A stretch of DNA of 64,000 bases from Paenibacillus puerhi (GCF_009846885.1 NZ_WUWM01000019.1:62001-126000); one strand, 5' to 3'. Shown: positions 35,474-43,815, numbered from the stretch's first letter. The notes: generated from the letters alone by a model not told the origin. Program-made: numbers and translations.

Positions 35474-36361
35474 CTACTTGCAATGCTTGACGGCCAGATC
35501 GATGAACAGCCGGATCGGCGGCTCGAGGGCGGCTTCCTCCGTATACAGGAGGGAAGTCGTCCTTTTGGTTTGCTCCAGCTCGGGGATAAACCGGACGATC
35601 AGGCCATTGTTCTCCACCAGCGTGTGCCGCAAATAAGATTCGGGCAGCAGCGTTGCCGTCTGGCAGGTGGCCGCCAGCCGGATGATCGCCTCGAAGGAGT
35701 CGATCTCCATCTTGACATCGGGATGGATGCTGTAGCGCTGGAACATCTCGTCCATCAGCACCCGATACCAGGTCCCCCGGGAGAATAGGATCATCGGCAA
35801 TTCATGGAGATCCTCCGCCGTCAGGTCGGTACGATCGACAAACGGGTGACCGGCCGGCAGCACCAGGCAGAGCGGATCGTCGAATAAAGGGAGGCACACC
35901 AGACCGGGATCGTCGATCTTGGAGGCAACGAGGCCGATGTCGACCTTCTTCTCCTTGACGAGCGGCACAATCTCATGCGTCTTGCCGGTCAGCGCCTTAA
36001 TGTCCGTCAGCGGATGCTCCCGGGTATAGATAGTAATAAGATCGGGCAGCGTCGACTGCAGCGTCGTCAGGCTGGCGCCGATGACAAGGCTCGCAGGCTT
36101 CGTATTTGTCTTGAAGAGGCGGAGCGCCTGCTGCAGCTTGCGCTCCATGCGCTGTTGATCCAGCGCGTACTCATAGCAAATTTCGCCGGCTCGCGTAAGC
36201 TCCAGCCGCTTGCCCTTGCGCCGAAAGAGCTCCACTCCAAGCTCTTCCTCCAGCTTCATGATTTTACGAGAGAGCGCAGGCTGGGAGATGTTAAGCACCT
36301 GCGAAGCTTTATTGAGGCTTTGCTGCTGGACAACCGTAACCAGGATATCGAAAAGCTCCAT
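35474..36361 (-). CDS. LysR-type transcriptional regulator
   Basis: 295 residues. The winged helix-turn-helix at residues 1-60 (LNISQPALSRKIMKLEEELG) is followed by a periplasmic-binding-like effector domain (DIGLVASKID, LVLPAGHPF). It is transcribed away from sdhCAB, and the gap contains repeated TTATAAG motifs. The divergent layout suggests control of succinate dehydrogenase or itself; the ligand is unknown. Confidence 0.88.
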   Translation of the reverse strand: MELFDILVTVVQQQSLNKASQVLNISQPALSRKIMKLEEELGVELFRRKGKRLELTRAGEICYEYALDQQRMERKLQQALRLFKTNTKPASLVIGASLTTLQSTLPDLITIYTREHPLTDIKALTGKTHEIVPLVKEKKVDIGLVASKIDDPGLVCLPLFDDPLCLVLPAGHPFVDRTDLTAEDLHELPMILFSRGTWYRVLMDEMFQRYSIHPDVKMEIDSFEAIIRLAATCQTATLLPESYLRHTLVENNGLIVRFIPELEQTKRTTSLLYTEEAALEPPIRLFIDLAVKHCK

Positions 36362-36384
36362 GTGTGCTCTATCTCCTTGACAAA

Positions 36385-36445
36385 TTTTACATATGTGTAA
36401 AGGTTATAAGCGATTATAAGAAATCGGCACTTCCATTATAAGCGA
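36385..36445. promoter_or_regulatory. Candidate LysR operators
   Basis: TTATAAGCGA occurs at 36404 and again at 36436 (32 bases apart, three helical turns), with a shorter TTATAAG at 36414. A near palindrome TTTTACATATGTGTAAA lies at 36385. The sites lie 15-75 bases upstream of the regulator gene. Confidence 0.5.
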
Positions 36446-36476
36446 AACAGGAGTAGTATGGTAGTGTCACGGATTG

Positions 36477-36573
36477 TTCACAAAATATACCGCGAGTGGT
36501 ATAAAAGACTGTCGAATCATGGAAAATAGACGTAGCGTTTTATGTTGACGCTCTTAGGCGTCGGGAGTACAAT
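36477..36573 (+). promoter_or_regulatory. Tandem promoters of sdhCAB
   Basis: Promoter 1 is TTCACA (36477) and TATAAA (36500) with 17 bases between; promoter 2 is TTGACG (36545) and TACAAT (36568), also 17 bases. Confidence 0.55.
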
Positions 36574-36632
36574 GAGTAGTGGTTTTCACCAAGGCCGTGG
36601 CTAGCCAAAATCATAGGGGGGAACGAAAGGTA

Positions 36633-37289
36633 ATGTTCAAAAACTCGTACTTTTCACGAAAGCTTCATTCCTTGCTGGGTGTTATTCCGGTCGGGTTTTT
36701 CCTGATCGAGCACCTGCTGACGAACTATTCGGCGGCAAAGGGCGGACCTGTAGGCTTTCTTGAGTCAGTCGAATGGCTACATAGCTTGCCGCTCGTCTTG
36801 GCGCTCGAAATTTTCGGAATCTGGATTCCGCTTGCGTATCACGCGATTTACGGATTGTATGTCGCTTATACGGCGCGCAACAACGTAAGCAACTACGGTT
36901 ATTTCCGCAATCAGATGTTTTTTCTGCAGCGTGTGACCGGAGTCATTACGTTTATTTTTGTGGCTTGGCACTTTTTCCAGACTCGTTTCCAGATCGCAAT
37001 CGGCAGCGTAGATCAGATGGCTATCGGCTCGCATATGCACCAGATTGCTTCAAATCCGGTTTATTTTGTCTTTTATGTCATCGGTGTCGTGGCTGCAACC
37101 TTCCACTTCAGTAACGGAATGTGGTCGTTCTTGGTAAGCTGGGGCATTACGATCGGTCCTCGTGCGCAGCGCGTTTCAACCTACGTATGGATAGGCGTGT
37201 TCGTAGTCATGACCGTTATGTTCATTATGTCGCTGGTTGCTTTCCTGGATCCTGCTTTCCAGCAAGTGACATCACTAACGAAAGGTTAA
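36633..37289 (+). CDS. sdhC: Succinate dehydrogenase cytochrome b558 subunit
   Basis: 218 residues from the ATG at 36633, with five membrane helices. It is the two-heme type (SdhC of Bacillus) that anchors SdhAB and passes electrons to menaquinone. Conserved His residues that can ligate hemes are seen in FLIEHLL, AYHAIYG, AWHFFQT and ATFHFSNG. It heads the sdhCAB operon, 15 bases before sdhA. Confidence 0.93.
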   Translation: MFKNSYFSRKLHSLLGVIPVGFFLIEHLLTNYSAAKGGPVGFLESVEWLHSLPLVLALEIFGIWIPLAYHAIYGLYVAYTARNNVSNYGYFRNQMFFLQRVTGVITFIFVAWHFFQTRFQIAIGSVDQMAIGSHMHQIASNPVYFVFYVIGVVAATFHFSNGMWSFLVSWGITIGPRAQRVSTYVWIGVFVVMTVMFIMSLVAFLDPAFQQVTSLTKG

Positions 37290-37304
37290 GGGGGGGCGTA
37301 CATC

Positions 37305-39068
37305 GTGGCGAATTCGAAAGTTATTGTAGTCGGTGGAGGTCTGGCTGGCTTGATGGCAACCATCAAAGCTGCGGAAGCCGGAGTTCATGTGGACTTGTTC
37401 TCTCTGGTTCCAGTTAAACGTTCTCACTCTGTCTGTGCTCAAGGGGGCATCAACGGCGCCGTTAATACGAAAGGCGAAGGCGATTCTCCCTGGGAGCACT
37501 TTGACGATACGGTATACGGCGGCGACTTCCTGGCCAACCAACCGCCGGTAAAAGCTATGTGCGACGCCGCGCCGGGCATCATCCACTTGATGGACCGGAT
37601 GGGCGTTATGTTTAACCGCACACCCGAAGGACTGCTCGATTTCCGCCGGTTCGGCGGTACGAAGCATTCCCGTACGGCATTCGCCGGAGCAACGACAGGC
37701 CAACAGCTGCTGTATGCGCTGGACGAGCAAGTGCGCCGCTGGGAAACAGCGGGTCTTGTCAAGAAGTATGAGCATTGGGAGTTCCTGGGCGCTATCCTTG
37801 ACGATGACGGCGTATGCCGCGGGATTGCCGGACAGGACCTGCGCAGCATGGAAGTCAACACATTCGGGGCGGATGCCGTTATTCTGGCAACAGGCGGTCC
37901 CGGCATTATCTTCGGTAAAACGACTAACTCCGTTATCAATACGGGTACGGCCGCAAGTGCTGTCTATCAGCAGGGCGTACATTATGCGAACGGCGAGTTC
38001 ATTCAGATTCACCCGACGGCTATCCCGGGCGATGACAAGCTGCGCCTGATGAGCGAATCGGCCCGCGGCGAAGGCGGACGGATCTGGACCTACAAGGACG
38101 GCAAGCCTTGGTACTTCCTCGAAGAGAAGTATCCGGCTTACGGAAACCTCGTGCCGCGGGATATCGCAACGCGGGAGATTTTCAGCGTCTGCGTTGACCA
38201 GAAGCTGGGGATCAATGGCGAGAACATGGTTTACCTCGACTTGTCGCATAAGGATCCGAAGGAGCTAGATGTCAAGCTCGGAGGGATCATCGAGATCTAC
38301 GAGAAATTCATGGGCGACGATCCGCGGAAAATTCCGATGAAGATTTTCCCTGCGGTTCACTATTCGATGGGCGGCATGTGGGTCGATTATAACCAGATGA
38401 CGAACATTCCGGGGCTGTTTGCAGCCGGCGAGTGCGAGTACCAGTACCACGGTGCCAACCGTCTGGGCGCCAACTCCCTGCTGTCCGCAATCTATGGCGG
38501 TATGGTGGCCGGTCCTAAGGCGATCGAATATATCAAGGGCCTGGACAAACATGTGGACGATATTTCGTCTTCCGTGTTCGAACGTTACGCCAAGCAGCAT
38601 ACGGAGAAATACAATAGCATTTTGTCCATGAACGGAACGGAAAATGCTTATGTGCTCGGGAAAGAGCTCGGCGACTGGATGACTAACCAGATGACCGTCG
38701 TGCGTTACAATAAAGGGCTGCAAGAGACGATCGACAAGATCAATGAGCTGAAGCAGCGCTATGCTAATATCAATATCAACGACTCGGCGCGTTTCAACAA
38801 TCCGGGCGTAGCCTATACCCGTCAGCTGTGGAACATGCTGGAGCTGGCGCATGCGATGACGCTGGGAGCTCTGCTCCGCAACGAGAGCCGCGGCGCTCAC
38901 TACAAGCCTGAATTTCCGGAGCGCAATGACGAAGAGTTCATGAAGACGACGAAGGCGACTTGGACGCCTGAGGGTCCGACCATTACCTACGAGGATATCG
39001 ACGTTTCCCTGATCGCGCCTCGTAAACGCGACTACACGACCGACAAGAAGAAGAAGGGAGGAAATTAA
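37305..39068 (+). CDS. sdhA: Succinate dehydrogenase flavoprotein subunit
   Basis: 587 residues from a GTG start with GGGGGG upstream. FAD-binding VVGGGLAGLMATIKAAEAG lies at the N-terminus, the flavin-attachment region is HSVCAQGGINGAV near residue 45, and RGEGGRIW and ANRLGANSLLSA are further family motifs. It oxidises succinate to fumarate on the cytoplasmic face. Its length and order match the Bacillus complex II. Confidence 0.96.
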   Translation: MANSKVIVVGGGLAGLMATIKAAEAGVHVDLFSLVPVKRSHSVCAQGGINGAVNTKGEGDSPWEHFDDTVYGGDFLANQPPVKAMCDAAPGIIHLMDRMGVMFNRTPEGLLDFRRFGGTKHSRTAFAGATTGQQLLYALDEQVRRWETAGLVKKYEHWEFLGAILDDDGVCRGIAGQDLRSMEVNTFGADAVILATGGPGIIFGKTTNSVINTGTAASAVYQQGVHYANGEFIQIHPTAIPGDDKLRLMSESARGEGGRIWTYKDGKPWYFLEEKYPAYGNLVPRDIATREIFSVCVDQKLGINGENMVYLDLSHKDPKELDVKLGGIIEIYEKFMGDDPRKIPMKIFPAVHYSMGGMWVDYNQMTNIPGLFAAGECEYQYHGANRLGANSLLSAIYGGMVAGPKAIEYIKGLDKHVDDISSSVFERYAKQHTEKYNSILSMNGTENAYVLGKELGDWMTNQMTVVRYNKGLQETIDKINELKQRYANININDSARFNNPGVAYTRQLWNMLELAHAMTLGALLRNESRGAHYKPEFPERNDEEFMKTTKATWTPEGPTITYEDIDVSLIAPRKRDYTTDKKKKGGN

Positions 39069-39070
39069 TC

Positions 39071-39838
39071 ATGGCCGAAGCAACCGCAGCAGCAAACAAA
39101 AAGATTAAGTTTATCGTCACACGTCAGGACACGGCCGAAAGCAAGCCTTATAACGAAGAGTTCGAGATTCCTTATCGCCCGAACATGAACGTCATCAGCG
39201 CTTTGATGGAGGTCCAACGGAACCCGGTAAATGCCAAGGGCGAGAAAACGACGCCGGTCTGCTGGGAATCGAACTGTTTGGAAGAAGTGTGCGGAGCTTG
39301 CTCGATGGTCATCAACGGCAAGCCGCGTCAAGCCTGCAGCGCGCTCGTGGATAAGCTGGAGCAGCCGATCCGCATCGCGCCTATGAATACCTTCCCGGTT
39401 GTTCGCGACCTGGTCATCAACCGGGAGCGGATGTTTGCGGCACTGAAGAAGGTCAAGGCATGGATTCCGATTGACGGAACGTATGACCTCGGTCCTGGGC
39501 CCCGTATGGCCGAATCGAAGCGTCAATGGGCCTATGAGCTGTCCAAATGCATGACTTGCGGCGTCTGCCTCGAATCCTGTCCGAATGTCAACGATAAGAC
39601 TTCGTTCATCGGGCCGGCTGCGATTTCGCAGGCACGTTTGTTCAATGCTCACCCGACTGGCGAAATGAACGCTCACGAGCGTCTGAACGCCTTGATGGAA
39701 GACGGCGGCATCGAGGGCTGCGGCAACTCGCAGAACTGCGTTCGCTCTTGCCCGAAAGGCATTCCGCTTACGACGTCGATCGCAGCGATGAATCTCGATA
39801 CGACGAAGCAGTTGTTCAAAAACTGGCTGAGCCACTAA
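39071..39838 (+). CDS. sdhB: Succinate dehydrogenase iron-sulfur subunit
   Basis: 255 residues, starting 2 bases after sdhA (GGAGG inside the sdhA end). The [2Fe-2S] cysteines are in CWESNCLEEVCGACS near residues 67-82. The ferredoxin-like C-terminal domain has CMTCGVCLESCP and CGNSQNCVRSCP for the [4Fe-4S] and [3Fe-4S] centres. It relays electrons from FAD to the hemes of SdhC. A terminator follows. Confidence 0.96.
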   Translation: MAEATAAANKKIKFIVTRQDTAESKPYNEEFEIPYRPNMNVISALMEVQRNPVNAKGEKTTPVCWESNCLEEVCGACSMVINGKPRQACSALVDKLEQPIRIAPMNTFPVVRDLVINRERMFAALKKVKAWIPIDGTYDLGPGPRMAESKRQWAYELSKCMTCGVCLESCPNVNDKTSFIGPAAISQARLFNAHPTGEMNAHERLNALMEDGGIEGCGNSQNCVRSCPKGIPLTTSIAAMNLDTTKQLFKNWLSH

Positions 39839-39849
39839 GCCAGACGATC

Positions 39850-39889
39850 AGACTCTCCTTCATCTTCGGATGGATGGAGGGTCTTTTTT
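39850..39889 (+). terminator. Terminator of sdhCAB
   Basis: AGACTCTCC..CATC and GATG..GGAGGGTCT around TTCG, followed by six T. Confidence 0.85.
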
Positions 39890-40004
39890 ATTATGACATC
39901 AAGGCACTAATTATTGCCGGGCTGCGCAGCGGATACCGAGGCCTGTTCCGAGGGAAAACAAGAAGGAAGTCGAACGTATCCTACATCTATCGGAGGGATG
40001 AACT

Positions 40005-40139
40005 GTGGCTAAATCTAAGAACAGAACGATTCAACAGCAGCAGCAATCGCTGGCCGACCACGCGGAGCAGACGAGTAAGGCGGACACTATGCCAACCTAC
40101 CATAAGGACAAGCACGAGCCGAACCGTCCGTCTGTGTAG
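40005..40139 (+). CDS. Small hydrophilic protein, unknown
   Basis: 44 residues from a GTG with GGAGGG 7 bases upstream. It is Gln/His/Lys-rich (KSKNRTIQQQQQSLADHAEQ, ending KHEPNRPSV), with no membrane helix or signal. Composition recalls small spore proteins, but no family could be recognised. The good ribosome site and the hairpin following the stop support it as a gene. Confidence 0.55.
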   Translation: MAKSKNRTIQQQQQSLADHAEQTSKADTMPTYHKDKHEPNRPSV

Positions 40140-40151
40140 GCAACGCTCTTT

Positions 40152-40193
40152 AGCCGCCACTCCGTTTGGAGGCCGGGCGGCTATTGGCGTTTT
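40152..40193 (+). terminator. Hairpin after the small gene
   Basis: AGCCGCC pairs with GGCGGCT, with CTCC/GGAG inside; the T run (TTTT) is short. Part of the loop (CCACTCCGT..GGAG) resembles the orphan repeat 63 bases on. Confidence 0.45.
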
Positions 40194-40216
40194 CGCGACA
40201 AATAGCAGACTATTGA

Positions 40217-40249
40217 TCACCACTCCGTATGGAGTGTGTGGATTGAAAT
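40217..40249 (+). repeat. Orphan degenerate CRISPR repeat upstream of cas3
   Basis: The last 12 bases (GTGGATTGAAAT) are identical to the array repeat. The hairpin keeps the GTAT loop but its stem is CACTCC/GGAGTG where the array has CACCTC/GAGGTG, so changes on both arms compensate. It lies 190 bases before cas3, in the same direction, and is followed by CGCCAACTCCACTCAGG as a possible guide. The stretch up to cas3 is AT-rich and holds its promoter. Confidence 0.75.
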
Positions 40250-40439
40250 CGCCAACTCCACTCAGGATCGTACGGCCTTCTGGATCGTATTTCATATAGA
40301 ACCAATGTATTATAAAAAAATATAAATGATGGAAGGGTTTCGTAAAATGCTGTCGAATACTCATTATATGATCCTTTTTTCCTAAATTATGGGCTTATCG
40401 ATTGAAATTGAGCGAATGGTCCTGAATCTGGAGGGTTGT

Positions 40440-42872
40440 ATGGATTATATTGCCCATATTCGTCAACGAGACGGAGAGATTCAAACCGTTCCTGATCATC
40501 TTCAAGGGGTCAGGCAAAGCAGTGAGCGTCATGGAGCCAAAATTGGCGTCCAGCATCTGGCGGGCTTGTCCGGGTGGCTGCATGACCTTGGTAAATATAC
40601 GCTTGCTTTCAAGTCGTATATTGAAGAGGCCGTCGCGAATCCTGAGCGTGCCCCGCGCCGCGGTTCCGTCGATCATTCAACCGCAGGGGGCCGGCTGTTG
40701 TTCAGTCGGTATCACGAACGAGCACGAGCTCCCGGGGACCGGGAGACTGCCGAATGGATAGCCAATTGCATCATTTCTCATCACCAGGGACTTCGAGACT
40801 ATTTCGCTCCCGATATGACCTCGCCGTTTCTTGATCGAGTGGCAGGGAAGGTGCTGGAAGAGTATGAGCAGGCTGTATCTGAATTTTTTTCCTACGTGGC
40901 AGAGGAGGAACTGGATAAGTATTTTGCAGCGGCAAGAGCCGAGTTAGTCCAAGTATTTACTCAGATTAGAGAAAAGGGTCTACCTCCCATCACATACACC
41001 CTAACGCTCAAATATGTATTCAGTTGTTTGATTGATGCCGACCGTACGAATACGAGGGAATTTGAAGAAAATGAGAAATCCGATCCTACGCTGGACAGGC
41101 TTGCGTTTTTTAAAAGGTGCTACGCTACTCTAATGCATGCCATGCAGGAGCTGGAAACTGTACCGGACGCTGGCAATCCGATTAATAAGCTAAGGAGAGA
41201 AATGTCTCGTCAATGCGACGAATTTGCTTTGCGTCCATCCGGCATGTATACGCTTTCTATACCGACGGGTGGGGGCAAAACGCTGGCTAGTCTGCGTTAT
41301 GCACTCAAGCATGCTACTCGGTATAAGAAGGACCGAATCATTTACATCGTGCCATACACAACCGTAATTGAACAGAATGCCGACGAGGTCCGCAGGATCC
41401 TGCAGGAAGACGACTTGATCTTGGAGCATCATTCCAACGTAGTGGATGAGGCGAGGGAAGGGGCGGACCAGGAAGAATACGATGTGCGCAGCAAAAAACT
41501 CAAGCTGGCTCGGGACAATTGGGACAGCCCGATTATTTTCACAACGCTGGTGCAGTTTCTGAATACCTTCTATGCCAAAGGAACACGCAATATTCGCCGG
41601 ATGCATCAGTTGGCCAATGCGGTACTGATCTTTGACGAAGTCCAGTCCGTGCCGGTTTCCTGCGTGTCGATGTTCAATGCGGCCTTGAATTTTCTCCACG
41701 TCATCGGTCGATCGAGCATTGTTCTCTGTACGGCGACGCAGCCGGCCCTGGACTATGTTAAGCACCAACTGCATCTCTCCGATCAGGCGGAGATGATCGG
41801 CAATCTGGATGAGACCGTCAGGAAATTCAAGCGGGTCGAGCTGATCGATCAGACGACGCCGCAGGGTATGGGGGCAGATGAGTTGTCCGCATCTATCGCA
41901 GAGCGGATGGAGAGCGTTCGGAGTGTGTTGGTGATCCTGAACACGAAGACTGCCGTGCGTAAGCTATATAACCGATTGGAGAAGGAAGAATGGGTAAAGG
42001 GCGGCGTGAAGCTGTTTCATCTCAGCACAGGCATGTGCGCCGCACATCGCAAAACTGAGCTGGACTTGGTCAAGGAGGCCCTCAAGGCTGAGGAACGAGT
42101 CGTGTGTATCAGTACCCAGTTGATCGAGGCGGGGGTCAACATCAGCTTCGAATGCGTCATTCGCTCACTGGCAGGGCTAGATTCGATCGCGCAGGCGGCA
42201 GGACGGTGCAATCGCCATGGCAAGGACCCGACGCGGGATGTTTTTATCATTAAGTCGGCAGATGAGGTGCTGACGCACTTGCCGGAGATCAGGGCCGGGG
42301 CTGGGATGACGGAGCGGGTTCTACACGAGTTCAGTCAACATCCGGAGCAATACGGTCATGATCTGCTGTCAGCCGACGCGATGAAGCTTTACTTCCAGTA
42401 TTACTACGAGCATCTCAAGGAGAAGCTGCACTACTGGGTTCCCAAGCTGGAGCAAAACATGTTTGATTTATTGAACAAAAACAAGGCCTATTATGATGCC
42501 TACAAGGCCAAGCACGGCAAAAATAAGCAGCCTTCCTTGGAGAGCCGTCCGGCACTGGCGACGGCCGAGCAGTATTTCGAGGTCATCAGCAGCGCTGCCC
42601 GATCGGTACTCGTTCCCTACAACGACAAGGCCAGGGAGCTGATCCTGTCGCTTAACGGAGAGCTGGATATACGGGAACTGGAGGGGCGGCTGAAGGAGGC
42701 ACAGCCCTATATGGTCAACATCTTCGAGCATGAACTGCGCAAGCTGGAGAAGAATGGGGATGTATTCCCGGTTTTGCATGGCAGCGTCCTGGCTTTGCGG
42801 GAGACGGCTTATTCGGACCGCTTCGGTCTGGAGACGAATGGCGAAGGCGAGTGGCAGGCGGCGATGTGTTAA
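40440..42872 (+). CDS. cas3: CRISPR helicase-nuclease Cas3, type I-C
   Basis: 810 residues from the ATG at 40440 (GGAGGG upstream), where I-C Cas3 proteins start (MDYIAHIR). The N-terminal HD nuclease has His48-Asp49 in WLHDLGKY, then DHSTAGG and ISHHQGL. The SF2 helicase has Walker A PTGGGKTLAS, DEVQ in LIFDEVQSVP, CTATQPAL, and motif VI AAGRCNRHG. It unwinds and degrades DNA marked by Cascade. It is set apart from cas5 by a 223-base gap with its own terminator, so it is transcribed separately. Confidence 0.95.
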   Translation: MDYIAHIRQRDGEIQTVPDHLQGVRQSSERHGAKIGVQHLAGLSGWLHDLGKYTLAFKSYIEEAVANPERAPRRGSVDHSTAGGRLLFSRYHERARAPGDRETAEWIANCIISHHQGLRDYFAPDMTSPFLDRVAGKVLEEYEQAVSEFFSYVAEEELDKYFAAARAELVQVFTQIREKGLPPITYTLTLKYVFSCLIDADRTNTREFEENEKSDPTLDRLAFFKRCYATLMHAMQELETVPDAGNPINKLRREMSRQCDEFALRPSGMYTLSIPTGGGKTLASLRYALKHATRYKKDRIIYIVPYTTVIEQNADEVRRILQEDDLILEHHSNVVDEAREGADQEEYDVRSKKLKLARDNWDSPIIFTTLVQFLNTFYAKGTRNIRRMHQLANAVLIFDEVQSVPVSCVSMFNAALNFLHVIGRSSIVLCTATQPALDYVKHQLHLSDQAEMIGNLDETVRKFKRVELIDQTTPQGMGADELSASIAERMESVRSVLVILNTKTAVRKLYNRLEKEEWVKGGVKLFHLSTGMCAAHRKTELDLVKEALKAEERVVCISTQLIEAGVNISFECVIRSLAGLDSIAQAAGRCNRHGKDPTRDVFIIKSADEVLTHLPEIRAGAGMTERVLHEFSQHPEQYGHDLLSADAMKLYFQYYYEHLKEKLHYWVPKLEQNMFDLLNKNKAYYDAYKAKHGKNKQPSLESRPALATAEQYFEVISSAARSVLVPYNDKARELILSLNGELDIRELEGRLKEAQPYMVNIFEHELRKLEKNGDVFPVLHGSVLALRETAYSDRFGLETNGEGEWQAAMC

Positions 42873-42952
42873 AACGAAAAACCCGCTTCCAGCGGGTTTT
42901 TCTGCAAATAATAACCTATAAATTTCAATCCACGCTTTGCAGCGACAATTGC
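42872..42952 (-). ncRNA. crRNA-like RNA, candidate cas-regulating RNA
   Basis: On the minus strand: promoter (42959-42988), then a degenerate repeat at 42946-42922 that keeps the first five bases GTCGC and the last fourteen bases, including the 11-base crRNA handle TGGATTGAAAT. Its hairpin is reduced to CGCT-GCAA-AGCG, a GNRA-type loop. The guide TTATAGGTTATTATTTGCAG follows at 42921-42902, then a terminator. The guide matches the minus strand at 43070-43055 at 14 of the first 16 positions, beside a TTC PAM. Expected size is about 80 nt. This fits the CreR type of Cascade-guiding RNA that silences cas genes. Expression is inferred, not shown. Confidence 0.75.
42877..42901. terminator. Bidirectional terminator shared by cas3 and the crRNA-like RNA
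   Basis: AAAAACCCGCT, TCC loop, AGCGGGTTTTT: a symmetrical stem with T runs on both strands. Confidence 0.9.
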
Positions 42953-42958
42953 AATGAA

Positions 42959-42988
42959 AGTGTAGCATAGAGAAATGCAACAAATCAA
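42959..42988 (-). promoter_or_regulatory. Promoter of the crRNA-like RNA
   Basis: On the minus strand TTGATT and TACACT are 18 bases apart, with an extended -10 (TGCTACACT). Initiation would fall about 6 bases before the degenerate repeat. Confidence 0.55.
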
Positions 42989-43009
42989 TTTAAATTAGGA
43001 TGGAAAGTA

Positions 43010-43038
43010 TTGTATTTAATTGAATTATGATTTAAAAT
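43010..43038 (+). promoter_or_regulatory. Candidate promoter of cas5-8-7-4-1-2
   Basis: TTGTAT and TAAAAT separated by 17 bases. A second AT-rich -10 (TATATAAAT at 43050) lies further down. Either would be blocked by Cascade bound at 43051-43073. Confidence 0.45.
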
Positions 43039-43050
43039 GAAAATGTTAGT

Positions 43051-43073
43051 ATATAAATGATAACATATAAGAA
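43051..43073 (-). promoter_or_regulatory. Predicted Cascade target of the crRNA-like RNA
   Basis: Read on the minus strand: PAM TTC (43073-43071), then TTATATGTTATCATTT. Against the guide it matches at positions 1-5, 7-11 and 13-16 and differs only at 6 and 12. The site ends 10 bases before the cas5 ribosome site. Confidence 0.72.
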
Positions 43074-43095
43074 GAAATGAAGAAAGGAGGACGCT

Positions 43096-43815
43096 ATGCG
43101 CAATCAAATTGAGTTCGAGGTATACGGCAACTACGCGCTCTTCACAGACCCTCTATCAAAAATTGGCGGAGAAAAGTTCAGCTACCAGATTCCCACCTAT
43201 CAGGCGATTAAGGGGATTGTCGAATCCATATACTGGAAACCCACATTGATCTGGTATGTGGATGAAGTGCGAATCATGAATCCGATCCAGACAGAGTCCA
43301 AGGGAATCCGGCCCATTGAGTATAGCGGGGGGAATACGCTGGCCTATTACACGTACCTGAAGGATGTAAAATATCAGGTACGGGTCCATTTTGAATTCAA
43401 CCCATATCGCGAGGATCTGGCCCATGACCGCAATGAGCATAAGCATCACCAGATCAGCAAGCGCGCGGTGCAGGCGGGGGGCCGGAGAGATATTTTCCTG
43501 GGAGCCCGCGAATGTCAGGGGTACGTGGAGCCTTGTATCTTCGGCGAAGGCAAGGGCTTCTACGACGAGGTGCCTGAGCTGGATTTCGGTGTGATGGTAC
43601 ATGGCATCAGCTATCCCGATGAGACCGGCCGAACGGAGCGGGAAACTCGGTTATGGCGGGCCAAAATGGAACGGGGAGTCGTTCGGTTTATTCGTCCGGA
43701 AAATTGTCCGTTCGTGCGGCAAACCGGTTCGGGCGCGGCGAAGCCGTTTGACTCTGACACTATGCAATCCGTAGATGATTTGTATGAGGAATGCTTTCCG
43801 AACGGAGGCGAATAA
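43096..43815 (+). CDS. cas5c: Cas5c, pre-crRNA endonuclease of type I-C
   Basis: 239 residues, with AAAGGAGG upstream. In type I-C, Cas5 replaces Cas6: it cuts the pre-crRNA 3' of the repeat hairpin and stays on the 5' handle in Cascade. The catalytic residues known from Bacillus halodurans Cas5d fall at the same positions: Tyr46 (SIYWKP) and Lys116-His117 (EHKHH). The RAMP fold begins [14 protein letters not shown]. It is the first gene of the Cascade operon and abuts cas8 directly. Confidence 0.96.
   Translation: MRNQIEFEVYGNYALFTDPLSKIGGEKFSYQIPTYQAIKGIVESIYWKPTLIWYVDEVRIMNPIQTESKGIRPIEYSGGNTLAYYTYLKDVKYQVRVHFEFNPYREDLAHDRNEHKHHQISKRAVQAGGRRDIFLGARECQGYVEPCIFGEGKGFYDEVPELDFGVMVHGISYPDETGRTERETRLWRAKMERGVVRFIRPENCPFVRQTGSGAAKPFDSDTMQSVDDLYEECFPNGGE

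Noticed and set aside
37275-39835. Long minus-strand frames opposite sdhA and sdhB, and similar ones opposite cas3, cas8 and asnB
   Set aside because: Typical mirror frames of GC-rich genes; the plus-strand products have complete family motifs.
40157-40172. CCACTCCGTTTGGAGG, resembling the orphan repeat stem 63 bases downstream
   Set aside because: It is fully explained as the inner part of a larger GC-rich hairpin after the small gene, and the crRNA handle is missing.
40394-40409. GATTGAAAT, the last nine bases of the CRISPR repeat, just before the cas3 start
   Set aside because: No stem precedes it, only nine bases match, and such a match is expected about once by chance in a window this size on both strands.
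42947-43095. A CreT-like small toxin gene beside the crRNA-like RNA
   Set aside because: Only frames of 3-7 codons are present, none with a ribosome site, and the guide points at the cas5 promoter region instead.
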